Part shown: positions 44,402-51,833 of the stretch, piece by piece | Numbering within the stretch: the first letter of the stretch is position 1 | Layout of the letters: every line of letters starts with the position of its first letter | Source of the DNA: Amycolatopsis australiensis | Lineage (GTDB): Bacteria > Actinomycetota > Actinomycetes > Mycobacteriales > Pseudonocardiaceae | Assembly (NCBI RefSeq): GCF_900119165.1 | Contig: NZ_FPJG01000006.1 | Coordinates: 5,828,001 to 5,892,000, forward strand | Length of the DNA stretch: 64,000 nt | Reading direction: 5' to 3' | Notes under the pieces: model-generated | What the model saw: only the letters and a program-made list of their open reading frames with translations | The model's database searches: none | Told to the model about the DNA's origin: nothing | Made by a program: the position numbers and the translations under genes

Positions 44402-45535
44402 ATGCCCGACGGCCCGCCCACGATGGGTGTCGAAGAGGAGTTCCTCCTCGTGAACCCGCGCACCGGCCACGCGTCGCCGTGCGCGGAGCCGGTGCTGGCG
44501 CGCTACCGCCACCACGGTCCGCTGCCCGAAGGAGTCCGCGTGCACCGCGAACTGCGGCTCACGCAGATCGAGGCCGCCAGTGGCGTCTGCACGACCGCCG
44601 CGGAGCTCCGCCGTCACCTGACGGCGGCCCGCCGGGTGCTGGCCGGGGCCGCGGCGGCCGAGGACTGCGCCCTGCTGGCCACGGGCACGCCGGTGGGGCC
44701 CGGACCGGCGGCGGCGCCGCCCGCGGCCACCGGCCGCTACGCCGACATCGACGCCGCGTACGGCGCGGTGGTCGCCGACTACGAGGCCTGCGGGTGCCAC
44801 GTCCACGTCGGCGTGCCCGATCCCGACACGGCGGTCGCCGTCGTCAACCACCTGGGCCGCTGGCTGCCGACGCTGCTCGCTCTCTCGGCCAACGCGCCGT
44901 TCGACCACGGCCGCGACACCGGCTACCACAGCTGGCGGATGGTCCTGCAGTCGCGTTTCCCGGGCTCCGGCGTAGCGCCCCACCTGCGTGACCACGCCGA
45001 GTACCGGCGGGTGGTGGACACGCTCGTCGACTGCGGCGCGCTCGTCGACCCGGACCAGACGTTCTGGCTCGCGCGCCCGTCCGGCCGGTTCCCGACGGTC
45101 GAGCTGCGCGTCGCCGACACCGCGCTGACGGTCGACCACGCCGTCCTGCAGGCCCTGCTGAGCCGCGCGCTGGTGCGGCAGGCCCTCGACGACGTCGCCC
45201 GCGGCCGGGAAGCCACGCCGCTGAACCCGCAGGTGGCCGCGGCGGCGGTGTGGGGCGCGGCGCGGCACGGGCTGACCGGCCTGCTCGTCGACGCCCGCGA
45301 CGAGACGCGCCGCCCGGCGTGGACGCTGGTCGAAGCGCTGCTGGAGCACGTGCGGACGGCTCTGGAGGACAGCGGGGACCTGGCCGAGGTCCAGGTGCTC
45401 GTGGCCACCCTGCGTGCCGACGGCACCGGCTCGGCGCAGCAGCGCGCGGTGGCCGGGCGCGGCACGGCGGAGGCGGTGCGCTGGCTCACCGCGCGGACCG
45501 TGCCCGCCGGGCATGGAACGCGGCTCACCGGGTAG
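44402..45535 (+). CDS. YbdK-type carboxylate-amine ligase (GCS2 family) 2
   Basis: This is a 377-residue paralogue of the protein at 42800. It has PTMGVEEEFLLVNPRTG, then RLTQIEAASGVC, CGCHVHVGVPDPDTAV, SANAPFDHGRDTGYHSWRM and TVELRVADTAL. It shares the catalytic Glu residues and metal ligands, so it should be an active ATP-dependent amide ligase. The C-terminal third is quite diverged from its neighbour, which suggests a different substrate. ATG 44402 follows GGAAGGAG. Its last codons contain the promoter of the next gene. Confidence 0.88.
   Translation: MPDGPPTMGVEEEFLLVNPRTGHASPCAEPVLARYRHHGPLPEGVRVHRELRLTQIEAASGVCTTAAELRRHLTAARRVLAGAAAAEDCALLATGTPVGPGPAAAPPAATGRYADIDAAYGAVVADYEACGCHVHVGVPDPDTAVAVVNHLGRWLPTLLALSANAPFDHGRDTGYHSWRMVLQSRFPGSGVAPHLRDHAEYRRVVDTLVDCGALVDPDQTFWLARPSGRFPTVELRVADTALTVDHAVLQALLSRALVRQALDDVARGREATPLNPQVAAAAVWGAARHGLTGLLVDARDETRRPAWTLVEALLEHVRTALEDSGDLAEVQVLVATLRADGTGSAQQRAVAGRGTAEAVRWLTARTVPAGHGTRLTG
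45511..45535 (+). promoter_or_regulatory. SigB/SigF-type promoter, GCAT variant (45545 gene)
   Basis: GCAT, 15 nt, GGGTAG, inside the end of the upstream gene and nine bases before ATG 45545. Confidence 0.5.
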
Positions 45536-45544
45536 TCCCCGGCC

Positions 45545-46546
45545 ATGACGACCTTCACCCCCGCCGCGACCACCCTGCCCGCCGCGCGGGGCCCGCTGTC
45601 GGAGTCGGTGCTCCGGACCCTGCTCCGTGAGCAGCCGCGCGCGGACCTGGATTTCGACGGGCCGGCGGACGCCGACCCGCTCGGCGACGACCTCCAGCTC
45701 GCCCTGCACCTGTGCTACGAGCTGCACTACCAGGGCCTGCCGGGCGTGTCGGCCGACTGGGAGTGGGACCCGGAGCTGCTGCGCTTGCGCGGCGCGCTGG
45801 AAGCGCGGTTCCTGGCCGCGCTGCGCGAAAACGTGCCGGGCGGCGAAGACGTCGGTGCCGAGCTCGACACGCTGCTCGTGGAACCGGTCGACGTCGAAGG
45901 CGTGTCGCACTTCCTGCGCGACCACGGCGACTGGGAGCAGGTGCGGGAGTACTTCGCGCACCGCTCGATCTACCACCACAAGGAGGCCGACCCGCACGCG
46001 TGGGTGATCCCGCGGCTGCGCGGCCGCGCCAAGGCGGCGCTGGTGGCCGTGGAGTTCGACGAGTTCGGCGGCGGCCGCGCCGAGCGCGTCCACGCCCGCC
46101 TGTACGCCGACCTCCTGGCGGCGGCCGGCCTGCCCGACGGCTACCTGGAGCTGATCGACCACGTACCGGGCTCGATGCTGGCCGTGGTCAACATGATGTC
46201 GCTGTTCGGCCTGCACCGGTCGCTGCGCGGCGCGCTGTGCGGTCACTTCGCCGCGGCCGAGATCACGACCGCGCCGTCCGCGCAGCGGATGGACCAGGCG
46301 TTGCGGCGGCTCGGCGCGCCCGAGGCGTGCCGGTTCTTCTACACCGAGCACATCGAAGCGGACGCGGTCCACGAACAGGTGATGCGCCACGACGTCCTCG
46401 GCGACCTGCTGGCGCAGCAGCCCGAGCTGGCCGCCGACATCGTGTTCGGGATCCAGGCGACGGAGTTCCTCGAGGGCCGGTTCGGCGCCGGGCTGCTGGA
46501 GAGCTGGCGGGCCGGGAAGTCGTCCCTGCGGCAGCCGCTGGCCTGA
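45545..46546 (+). CDS. iron-containing redox enzyme family protein (haem-oxygenase-like fold)
   Basis: This is a 333-residue all-helical protein similar to the iron-containing redox enzyme/Haem_oxygenase_2 family. LALHLCYELHYQGLPG, EYFAHRSIYHHKEADPHAW, VEFDEFGGG, NMMSLFGLHR and FYTEHIEADAVHEQVM supply the Glu/His residues expected for a di-iron site. Several members of this fold are oxidative decarboxylases or desaturases in small-molecule pathways. It lies next to two amide ligases in the stress island. Substrate unknown. A 13-bp-arm palindromic terminator follows. Confidence 0.8.
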   Translation: MTTFTPAATTLPAARGPLSESVLRTLLREQPRADLDFDGPADADPLGDDLQLALHLCYELHYQGLPGVSADWEWDPELLRLRGALEARFLAALRENVPGGEDVGAELDTLLVEPVDVEGVSHFLRDHGDWEQVREYFAHRSIYHHKEADPHAWVIPRLRGRAKAALVAVEFDEFGGGRAERVHARLYADLLAAAGLPDGYLELIDHVPGSMLAVVNMMSLFGLHRSLRGALCGHFAAAEITTAPSAQRMDQALRRLGAPEACRFFYTEHIEADAVHEQVMRHDVLGDLLAQQPELAADIVFGIQATEFLEGRFGAGLLESWRAGKSSLRQPLA

Positions 46547-46552
46547 CACGGG

Positions 46553-46580
46553 GGTGGCGGCCTCCGCGGAGGCCGCCACC
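46553..46580. terminator. bidirectional terminator, 28-bp perfect palindrome
   Basis: GGTGGCGGCCTCC, GC, then the exact complement; followed by TTTT on the plus strand. It separates the convergent 45545 and CDGSH genes. Confidence 0.85.
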
Positions 46581-46582
46581 GG

Positions 46583-46789
46583 TCAGTTTTCCCGGGTGCG
46601 CACGCGTTTCCGGTGGCTGGTGTCGCAGAACGGGAACCGCTTGCTCCGCCGGCAGGCGCACACCGCGACGACGAACCGATCGGACTTCACGACTTCACCT
46701 TCGGGTGTGCACAGCTCGACCGGTCCTTCCACGAGGACCGGGCCGCCCGGGACCACCGTCACCCGGCGTGGCCGTTCAGCGGTCGGCAC
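46583..46789 (-). CDS. CDGSH iron-sulfur protein
   Basis: This is a 68-residue protein. After a beta-rich start (VTVVPGGPVLVEGPVELCTP) it carries the CDGSH signature as CACRRSKRFPFCDTSH, giving the 3-Cys/1-His ligands of a 2Fe-2S cluster. Such MitoNEET-like proteins take part in redox sensing or cluster transfer. Its GTG start (46789) overlaps the end of the methyltransferase gene by 14 nt, so the two are one operon. An upstream haem-oxygenase-like iron protein converges with it. Confidence 0.85.
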   Translation of the reverse strand: MPTAERPRRVTVVPGGPVLVEGPVELCTPEGEVVKSDRFVVAVCACRRSKRFPFCDTSHRKRVRTREN

Positions 46790-47495
46790 GCAGCACCACC
46801 AGCTCCTCCATCCGCTGCCCCGGCTCGATCAGGCCGGCGGCCTCCAGGTACGCCGTCCGTCCGGAAAGGACCGGGCCGAACGGGATCCGGGCCCGCCGGA
46901 CGACCTCGGCGCGCAGCCCGCGCGCGGTCAGCGTCGTGAGTGACCGGTCCACGTCGGACAGTCCGGATTGGACGAGCAGCAGGGTCCCGCCGGGCCGTAG
47001 CAGGGTGTCGGCCTGCGCGCACAGCGGGTCCAGGACCGCGCGGCCGTCGGGGCCCGCGTCCCACCCGCGCGTCGAGCGGACCGCGGGCTCCGGAGATGGC
47101 ACGTACGGCGGGTTGGCGACGACGACGTCGAAAGGACCCTCGCCGAGCGCGGTTGCCAGGTCGCCGCGGCGAGGGCGGACGCGCAGGCGCTGGGTGAGGG
47201 CGTTGAGCCGCACCGACGCCAGCGCCCGGCGGGAAAGATCCAGCGCCAGCACGGTTTCCGCGCCGCGGCGGGCCAGCGTGATCGCCTGCGCGCCGGTGCC
47301 GGTGCACAGGTCGAGGGCCCGCGCGCCCGGCGGGACGACCAGGTCTTCGATGGCGGCGGCGAGCAACGCGGTGTCCTCTTGGGGCCGGTAGACGCCCGGC
47401 AGCCGCAGCAGCCGCGGGGTGGGCGGCACAGGCCGGTGAACGACGGGCCGGGCGGCCAAGGGGCCCGGGCGGACGGGTTCCGCCGACGTGGTCAT
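46776..47495 (-). CDS. HemK-like class I methyltransferase
   Basis: This is a 239-residue SAM-dependent methyltransferase. Motif I is LDLCTGTGAQAITLA near residue 63, and the N6/Gln-methyltransferase signature NPPY lies in VVVANPPYVPSPEP near 126. It lacks the N-terminal PrmC helical domain, so it resembles the HemK2/MTQ2 group, which methylates Gln in release factors or other proteins. Its operon partner is a CDGSH protein. ATG 47495 follows GAAGGAGA. A SigB-like GTTT-N15-GGGTAG element lies upstream. Confidence 0.8.
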   Translation of the reverse strand: MTTSAEPVRPGPLAARPVVHRPVPPTPRLLRLPGVYRPQEDTALLAAAIEDLVVPPGARALDLCTGTGAQAITLARRGAETVLALDLSRRALASVRLNALTQRLRVRPRRGDLATALGEGPFDVVVANPPYVPSPEPAVRSTRGWDAGPDGRAVLDPLCAQADTLLRPGGTLLLVQSGLSDVDRSLTTLTARGLRAEVVRRARIPFGPVLSGRTAYLEAAGLIEPGQRMEELVVLRADR

Positions 47496-47561
47496 CTCGG
47501 TCTCCTTCACCTCGCCGCGGCCCGGCGCACTCGCCGGCGGACAACCGCGTCGTCTCCCCGG

Positions 47562-47586
47562 CTACCCGGCGAAGATCGGCGCAAAC
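47562..47586 (-). promoter_or_regulatory. SigB/SigF-type promoter (methyltransferase-CDGSH operon)
   Basis: Minus strand GTTT, 15 nt, GGGTAG; 66 nt before ATG 47495. Confidence 0.65.
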
Positions 47587-47602
47587 GGATCGGGCGCCGG
47601 TG

Positions 47603-47626
47603 GTTGAGCGGATGAGCGCCGGGTAT
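47603..47626 (+). promoter_or_regulatory. SigB/SigF-type promoter (47662 gene)
   Basis: GTTG, 14 nt, GGGTAT, 36 nt before ATG 47662; back to back with the promoter at 47562. Confidence 0.65.
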
Positions 47627-47661
47627 CCGGCCCTCGACAGGACTCCGACGGAGGGATCGAA

Positions 47662-47826
47662 ATGACGTCCCAGGACCGCACCCAGCACCCGACGGACCCG
47701 GCGGAGGGCGCCCGCGGCGACGACCCGCACGGCGACACCCCGCAGGCCCAGCGCGAGACGCTCCGCGGTGAGCAGGGCACCTCGAGCGGCGACCCCCACG
47801 ACGACACGGACCCGCAGCAGGGCTGA
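47662..47826 (+). CDS. 54-residue hydrophilic disordered protein
   Basis: The product is made almost only of D, G, P, T, Q, H, R, E, S and A, with one Leu and no aromatic, Cys, Lys or Ile/Val residues. It begins MTSQDRTQHPTDPAEG and ends DPHDDTDPQQG; the short motif GDDPHGDTP recurs as GDPHDDTDP. It must be intrinsically disordered, like hydrophilins or LEA-type stress proteins. A good ribosome site (GGAGGG) and a SigB-type promoter precede it, and a very strong hairpin follows, so it is an independent transcription unit. No family recognised. Confidence 0.7.
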   Translation: MTSQDRTQHPTDPAEGARGDDPHGDTPQAQRETLRGEQGTSSGDPHDDTDPQQG

Positions 47827-47846
47827 CCCCCGCCGCCCGGTCCCCC

Positions 47847-47907
47847 GCGGCTCGCCGTCCGGGTCGGGTTCGGACTGTCCGAACCCGACCCGGCGCCGGC
47901 GAGCCGC
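47847..47907. terminator. long two-step hairpin
   Basis: An inner 16-bp perfect stem (47859-47874 with 47878-47893) and an outer 11-bp stem (47847-47857 with 47897-47907) are separated by small bulges. It lies between the convergent small-protein and ATP-grasp genes. Confidence 0.85.
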
Positions 47908-47914
47908 GGTGCGT

Positions 47915-49189
47915 TCACGCTTCGGCGAACTCGAACGGCAGCGCGTCCACGCACGCCTGGTACTTCTGCACCATCTCGTGCTCGGTGTGCGCGGCGACGA
48001 ACAGGTGCGCCAGCTCGAAGCTGTAGCTGTCCTGCTCGGGCAGGTCGGACAGCCGCTGCCCCACCTCGGGCACGATCTCGATCTGGGTGCCGTCGATGCG
48101 GTCCTGCACGGCCGCGATCTCTTCCGGTGTCGGCACGCGCGTCACGACGCCGTCTTCGAACCGGCGCAGGTACCACTTCGCGGCGATCTGGTACTTCCCC
48201 TTGTGGGGACGGCGTCCCGGGTCCTGCCCCAGGCCGAGGCGGACCATGATCTCGTGGTTGGCGACGCCGTCGACGAACTCGAACAGCTCGGCGTGCGACT
48301 GCGAGTGCCGGGGGTTGATCTCCAGCAGGCACACCTGGCCCGACTCCGGGTCGCAGAAGAACTCGATGCTGAAGGTGCCGTTGTCGAAGCCGATCTGCTT
48401 CATCACCCGCGTGGCCACGTCCCGCATCCGCTGGACCGGCTCCTCCCCCAGCTGGGACGGGTACTGGTGGCGCAGGAACGACGAGCTGTCCGGGTAGTTG
48501 ATCGAGTCGAGGGCGCCGTAGACGACGACCTCGCCCTGGTACACGTACCCTTCGACAGCGGCCTGGACGCCGTGCAGGGCTTCCTCGGCCAGGCAGGCCG
48601 CGCCGCCGACCTTCGCGATCTCCGGCGGCAGCCGGACCTGCTCGAGCACGTACCCGAACGGCTCCCCCACCCGGCCGACGCCGTCGCGGATCTCGGCGAC
48701 GGCCTCGGCGAACTCCGCCTCGTTCTCGGCCTTGAAGGCCAGCTCCGAGGAGAACGACTTGACCGGCTTGAGCCACATCGGGAACCCGACGCCCGCCGGC
48801 GGCGCCGGCTTTTCGGCGTCGAGGTCGACGATGCCGAAGTTCGGCAGCTCGTCGATCACCTTTCTCTGTTCCAGCCTGCTCCAGTACTTGTGCTCGCACT
48901 TCAGCACCGCCTCCAGCGAAACGCTGGGGAGGCCGTAGCGGGCGCACAGGATGGGGACGAGCGACGCCGCCGGGAAGTCCCAGTAGCTGACGATCGCGCC
49001 GACTTCGCCGTCGAACGCGTCCAGCTCGTGCTGCGCGGTCTTCAGGAGCGCTTCGAAGTCGATTTCGCCGTGCTGGAGGTCTTCCGGGGTCAGCAGGCCG
49101 TGGAACCGGTAGGTGCCGGCCCACGGCAGGCGGTCCAGTACGCGCTGGTTCTCCTCGTCCAGGCCGATCACGAAGATGTCGGTACTCAT
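47915..49189 (-). CDS. ATP-grasp ligase
   Basis: This is a 424-residue protein with the ATP-grasp fold. KYWSRLEQRKVIDELPNFG opens the domain, PMWLKPVKSFSSELAFKAEN holds the first ATP Lys, and IEFFCDPESGQVCLLEINPR is the metal-binding Glu/Asn strand. An N-terminal Rossmann-like part begins DIFVIGLDEENQRVL. Enzymes of this kind form amide bonds via acyl-phosphates. With two YbdK-type ligases nearby it may belong to a gamma-glutamyl or peptide-like pathway; this is inference. The minus-strand GTTT-N17-GGGTAG promoter ends 10 nt before ATG 49189. Confidence 0.82.
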   Translation of the reverse strand: MSTDIFVIGLDEENQRVLDRLPWAGTYRFHGLLTPEDLQHGEIDFEALLKTAQHELDAFDGEVGAIVSYWDFPAASLVPILCARYGLPSVSLEAVLKCEHKYWSRLEQRKVIDELPNFGIVDLDAEKPAPPAGVGFPMWLKPVKSFSSELAFKAENEAEFAEAVAEIRDGVGRVGEPFGYVLEQVRLPPEIAKVGGAACLAEEALHGVQAAVEGYVYQGEVVVYGALDSINYPDSSSFLRHQYPSQLGEEPVQRMRDVATRVMKQIGFDNGTFSIEFFCDPESGQVCLLEINPRHSQSHAELFEFVDGVANHEIMVRLGLGQDPGRRPHKGKYQIAAKWYLRRFEDGVVTRVPTPEEIAAVQDRIDGTQIEIVPEVGQRLSDLPEQDSYSFELAHLFVAAHTEHEMVQKYQACVDALPFEFAEA

Positions 49190-49198
49190 GCCGACGGG

Positions 49199-49225
49199 CT
49201 ACCCGCCCCGCGGACCCGCCGAAAC
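49199..49225 (-). promoter_or_regulatory. SigB/SigF-type promoter (ATP-grasp gene)
   Basis: Minus strand GTTT, 17 nt, GGGTAG, 10 nt before ATG 49189. Confidence 0.55.
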
Positions 49226-49240
49226 GGGGCCGGATGGCCG

Positions 49241-49265
49241 GTTTGATCCGCTCGTCAGCGGGCAT
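49241..49265 (+). promoter_or_regulatory. SigB/SigF-type promoter (Rieske oxidoreductase gene)
   Basis: GTTT, 15 nt, GGGCAT (one mismatch), 8 nt before ATG 49274. Confidence 0.5.
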
Positions 49266-49273
49266 CCGCCGGT

Positions 49274-50776
49274 ATGACCGCTCTGCCCGAACCGCTGTCC
49301 CTGTGGGTCGAGACCGCCCCCGCGCCGGACCGCACCGGTGTCCCGGTGCCGCCGGAAGCCGACGTGGTCGTGCTCGGCGCGGGCATCGCGGGCCTCACGA
49401 CCGCGCTGCTCCTCGCGCGCGGCGGCCGCTCGGTGGTCGTGCTGGAGGCCGAGCGGGTCGCCGCCGGGGTGTCCGGGCACACCACCGCGAAGGTCAGCGC
49501 CCAGCACGGCGCGAAGTACGCGGACCTGACGTCCCGGCACGGCGCCGGCGCGGCCAAGACGTACGCCGAGTCACAGGCCGCCGCCGTCGAGTGGATCGCC
49601 GCCACGGCCGCCGAACTGGGCATCGATTGCGGCTTCACCCGCGCGGACAGCTACGTCTACACCACGCGCGAGAACACCGTCGACTCGCTGAAGCGCGAAG
49701 CGGACGCGGCCGCGGCGGCCGGTCTGCCCGCGTCGTTCGCCGAAGAGATCGCGCTCGACGTGCCCGCCCTCGGCGCGGTCCGGACCACCGGGCAGGCGCA
49801 CTTCCACCCCCGCCGATGGCTGCTCGGCCTCGCCGCGGAGATCGAGCGCGCGGGCGGCACCGTCGTCGAAAACGCGCGCGCGACCGCGCTGAACGGGCAG
49901 ACCGTCCGCACGTCGCGCGGCGACGTCCTGGCCGGCGAAGTCGTCGTCGCGACGCACTATCCCGTGCTCGACCGCGGCCTGTACTTCGCCCGGCTGGACC
50001 CGGTCCGCGACCTCGTCGTGGCGGGCCCGGCCGCGGGCAACACGCCGCCCGCGGGCATGTTCCTCGACGCCGACACGCACCACTCCGTCCGCGGGTACAC
50101 CGAGCACGGCACGCCGATGGTGATCGCCGGCGGCGAGCACTACCGCGTCGGGGCGCACGTCAACGTCGAGCGCCGGTACCGGCGGCTGGCCGGCTGGGCG
50201 GACGCGCACGCGGGCCTGCACCGCGTGACCCACCGCTGGTCCGCCCACGACATGTCCACTGTGGACATGCTGCCGTACGTCGGGCGGTACCTGCCGGGGA
50301 CGAACCACCTCTGGGTGGCCACCGGCTTCGGCCAGTGGGGCATGACGGGCGGCACCGCGGCGGGGCACGTGCTCGCCGCGCGGATCCTCGGCGAGCCGCA
50401 CCCGGCCGCGGACCTGTTCGACCCCAACCGCTTCGACGCCCGCTCGGTGCTCGGCGTCGCCCAGGACAACCTCACCGTCGCGAAGTACCTCGTCGGCGAC
50501 CACGTGGCCGCGCTGTGGCGGTCCGAGAAGCTCGACGACCTCAAGCCGGGCGACGCCGAGGTGGTCCGGGTCGGCGGGGAGCTCGTCGCCGCCCACCGCG
50601 ACGAAGCCGGGCAGCTGCACACGGTCGGCGCGCACTGCACCCACCTCGGCTGCCTGGTCTCGTTCAACGACGCGGAAAAGACGTGGGACTGCCCCTGCCA
50701 CGGGTCGCGGTTCGGCGTCGACGGCGAAGTCGTGCAGGGCCCGGCGGTCCGCCCGCTGCGCCGCGGGCCCGCATGA
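49274..50776 (+). CDS. FAD-dependent oxidoreductase with C-terminal Rieske domain
   Basis: This is a 500-residue fusion. A DAO-type FAD domain begins with DVVVLGAGIAGLTTALLLARGG and the cofactor loop GVSGHTTAKVSAQHG. The last 90 residues form a Rieske 2Fe-2S domain with CTHLGC and CPCHGSRF. Such proteins occur widely in soil bacteria and may oxidise amines or feed electrons to a chain; the substrate is unknown. The ATG sits eight nt after a SigB-like -10, so the leader is very short. Its TGA overlaps the ATG of a decayed nuclease-family gene, so it was once coupled to it. Confidence 0.88.
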   Translation: MTALPEPLSLWVETAPAPDRTGVPVPPEADVVVLGAGIAGLTTALLLARGGRSVVVLEAERVAAGVSGHTTAKVSAQHGAKYADLTSRHGAGAAKTYAESQAAAVEWIAATAAELGIDCGFTRADSYVYTTRENTVDSLKREADAAAAAGLPASFAEEIALDVPALGAVRTTGQAHFHPRRWLLGLAAEIERAGGTVVENARATALNGQTVRTSRGDVLAGEVVVATHYPVLDRGLYFARLDPVRDLVVAGPAAGNTPPAGMFLDADTHHSVRGYTEHGTPMVIAGGEHYRVGAHVNVERRYRRLAGWADAHAGLHRVTHRWSAHDMSTVDMLPYVGRYLPGTNHLWVATGFGQWGMTGGTAAGHVLAARILGEPHPAADLFDPNRFDARSVLGVAQDNLTVAKYLVGDHVAALWRSEKLDDLKPGDAEVVRVGGELVAAHRDEAGQLHTVGAHCTHLGCLVSFNDAEKTWDCPCHGSRFGVDGEVVQGPAVRPLRRGPA

Positions 50777-51312
50777 GCCGCCTGCGCGTGCCGACCGTGA
50801 CGTGCCGGCACCGCGGTACGCCGGCTGGCCGGTCGGCGAGACGCACGAGATCGGCCAGCGGCCCGTGGGCCGCGCGATCCGGACGGCCTGATGCGGTCGC
50901 CGCCGCGAGACGCAGGCGCTGCGCGCAGCCCGGTTCGTGGAAAAGCTGCTCCCCCGGCCCGAAGAACACGTGGTGCTGCTCGGCGGACTGGACGCGCCGC
51001 CGGGCCCGGCAAGCAGTCCCTGGACGCCACGAGCGTCTGCTACGCCGACGCGTGGGCGAGCGGCTGTCCCGACCGAGCCGGGGCACACGTTCACCCCGGC
51101 CAACGCGCTGGTCCGCGCCGGGGACACGCCGCTGGAGACCGGTCGCCGGATCGGCTGCGTGCCGGTGCGGTCCGGCCCGTGGGGGCCGCCGGCCGTGGCG
51201 GGGTGCCACCGCCCCGGTGGACGGCGTCCAGGCCAGCGACCACGACGGCGTGTTCGCGGAGCCGGCCCGGCCGCCGCACCCGCCCGGCGACCTGGCCGGG
51301 CTCACCGGCTAA
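50773..51312 (+). pseudogene. endonuclease/exonuclease/phosphatase family gene, decayed
   Basis: Consecutive pieces of one EEP-type protein lie in changing frames: MSRLRV at the ATG overlapping the previous stop; YAGWPVGETHEIGQRPVGRA; ALRAARFVEKLLPRPEEHVV; KQSLDATSVCYADAW; EPGHTFTPANALVRAGDTPL plus ETGRRIGCVPVRSGP; and PVDGVQASDHDGVFAE to the stop at 51312. At least three frameshifts are needed. Catalytic residues are also changed (GRRIDY has become GRRIGC), so this is real decay and not a single sequencing error. Its 3' end overlaps the convergent DUF1360 gene stop. Confidence 0.75.
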
Positions 51313-51833
51313 CCCGACGCCAGCTTCTTGCCCGCGTCGTAGAGCAGGTGCAGCGCGTCCGCCACGCCGACCGCCGTCAGGACCGTCGCCGCCAGCCGGG
51401 TCGGGCGGGGCGCGATGACCAGGCCGGCCGCCAGACCCGTGCCGACCCAGACGTTCAGGCAGAACGGACACGACAGCAGCTCGCCCAGCGCGTGCTCGAC
51501 GTGGCCTTCGCCGGGGACGGACTCGTTCAGCTCGTCGTCGCCCGCCGGTTCTTCGTACCGGGTGAAGGGCGCGCGCAACGGGCTGGTCACGGCGTCCTTG
51601 GCCAGCAGCCGGCTGGCCTTGAACGTCGCCGTGCCCAGCAGCACGGTGTCGCCGAGGCCGAACCGGCTCGGCAGGCGTTTCCCGAGGAGCCTGCCGAGCG
51701 CCGTCAGGCCGCCGACGAGCGTGCCGTAGGTCGCCATCACGCCCACGTAGCCGGCCAACGGCCGGTCGGCGTCTCCGGCATACCCGCGCTGGACCTGCTT
51801 CGCCTTCGCCGCGACTTCCTTGACCACGCTCAT
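51309..51833 (-). CDS. DUF1360 membrane protein
   Basis: This is a 174-residue protein with four weak hydrophobic segments (YVGVMATYGTLVGGLTALG, FGLGDTVLLGTATFKASRLL, CPFCLNVWVGTGLAAGLVIA, LAATVLTAVGVADALHLLYD). It also has the conserved SCPFCLNVW motif of DUF1360, a family seen in spore-coat and stress contexts. Its ATG overlaps the TGA of the SDR gene (ATGA at 51830-51833), so translation is coupled. Function unknown; the Cys pair could be redox-active. Confidence 0.85.
   Translation of the reverse strand: MSVVKEVAAKAKQVQRGYAGDADRPLAGYVGVMATYGTLVGGLTALGRLLGKRLPSRFGLGDTVLLGTATFKASRLLAKDAVTSPLRAPFTRYEEPAGDDELNESVPGEGHVEHALGELLSCPFCLNVWVGTGLAAGLVIAPRPTRLAATVLTAVGVADALHLLYDAGKKLASG

Noticed and set aside
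51778..51785. GGGTAT on the minus strand inside the DUF1360 gene
   Set aside because: It lies within the coding sequence (Gly-Tyr codons) and has no gene start behind it; the same applies to a GGGTAC near 56331 inside the FAD oxidoreductase gene.
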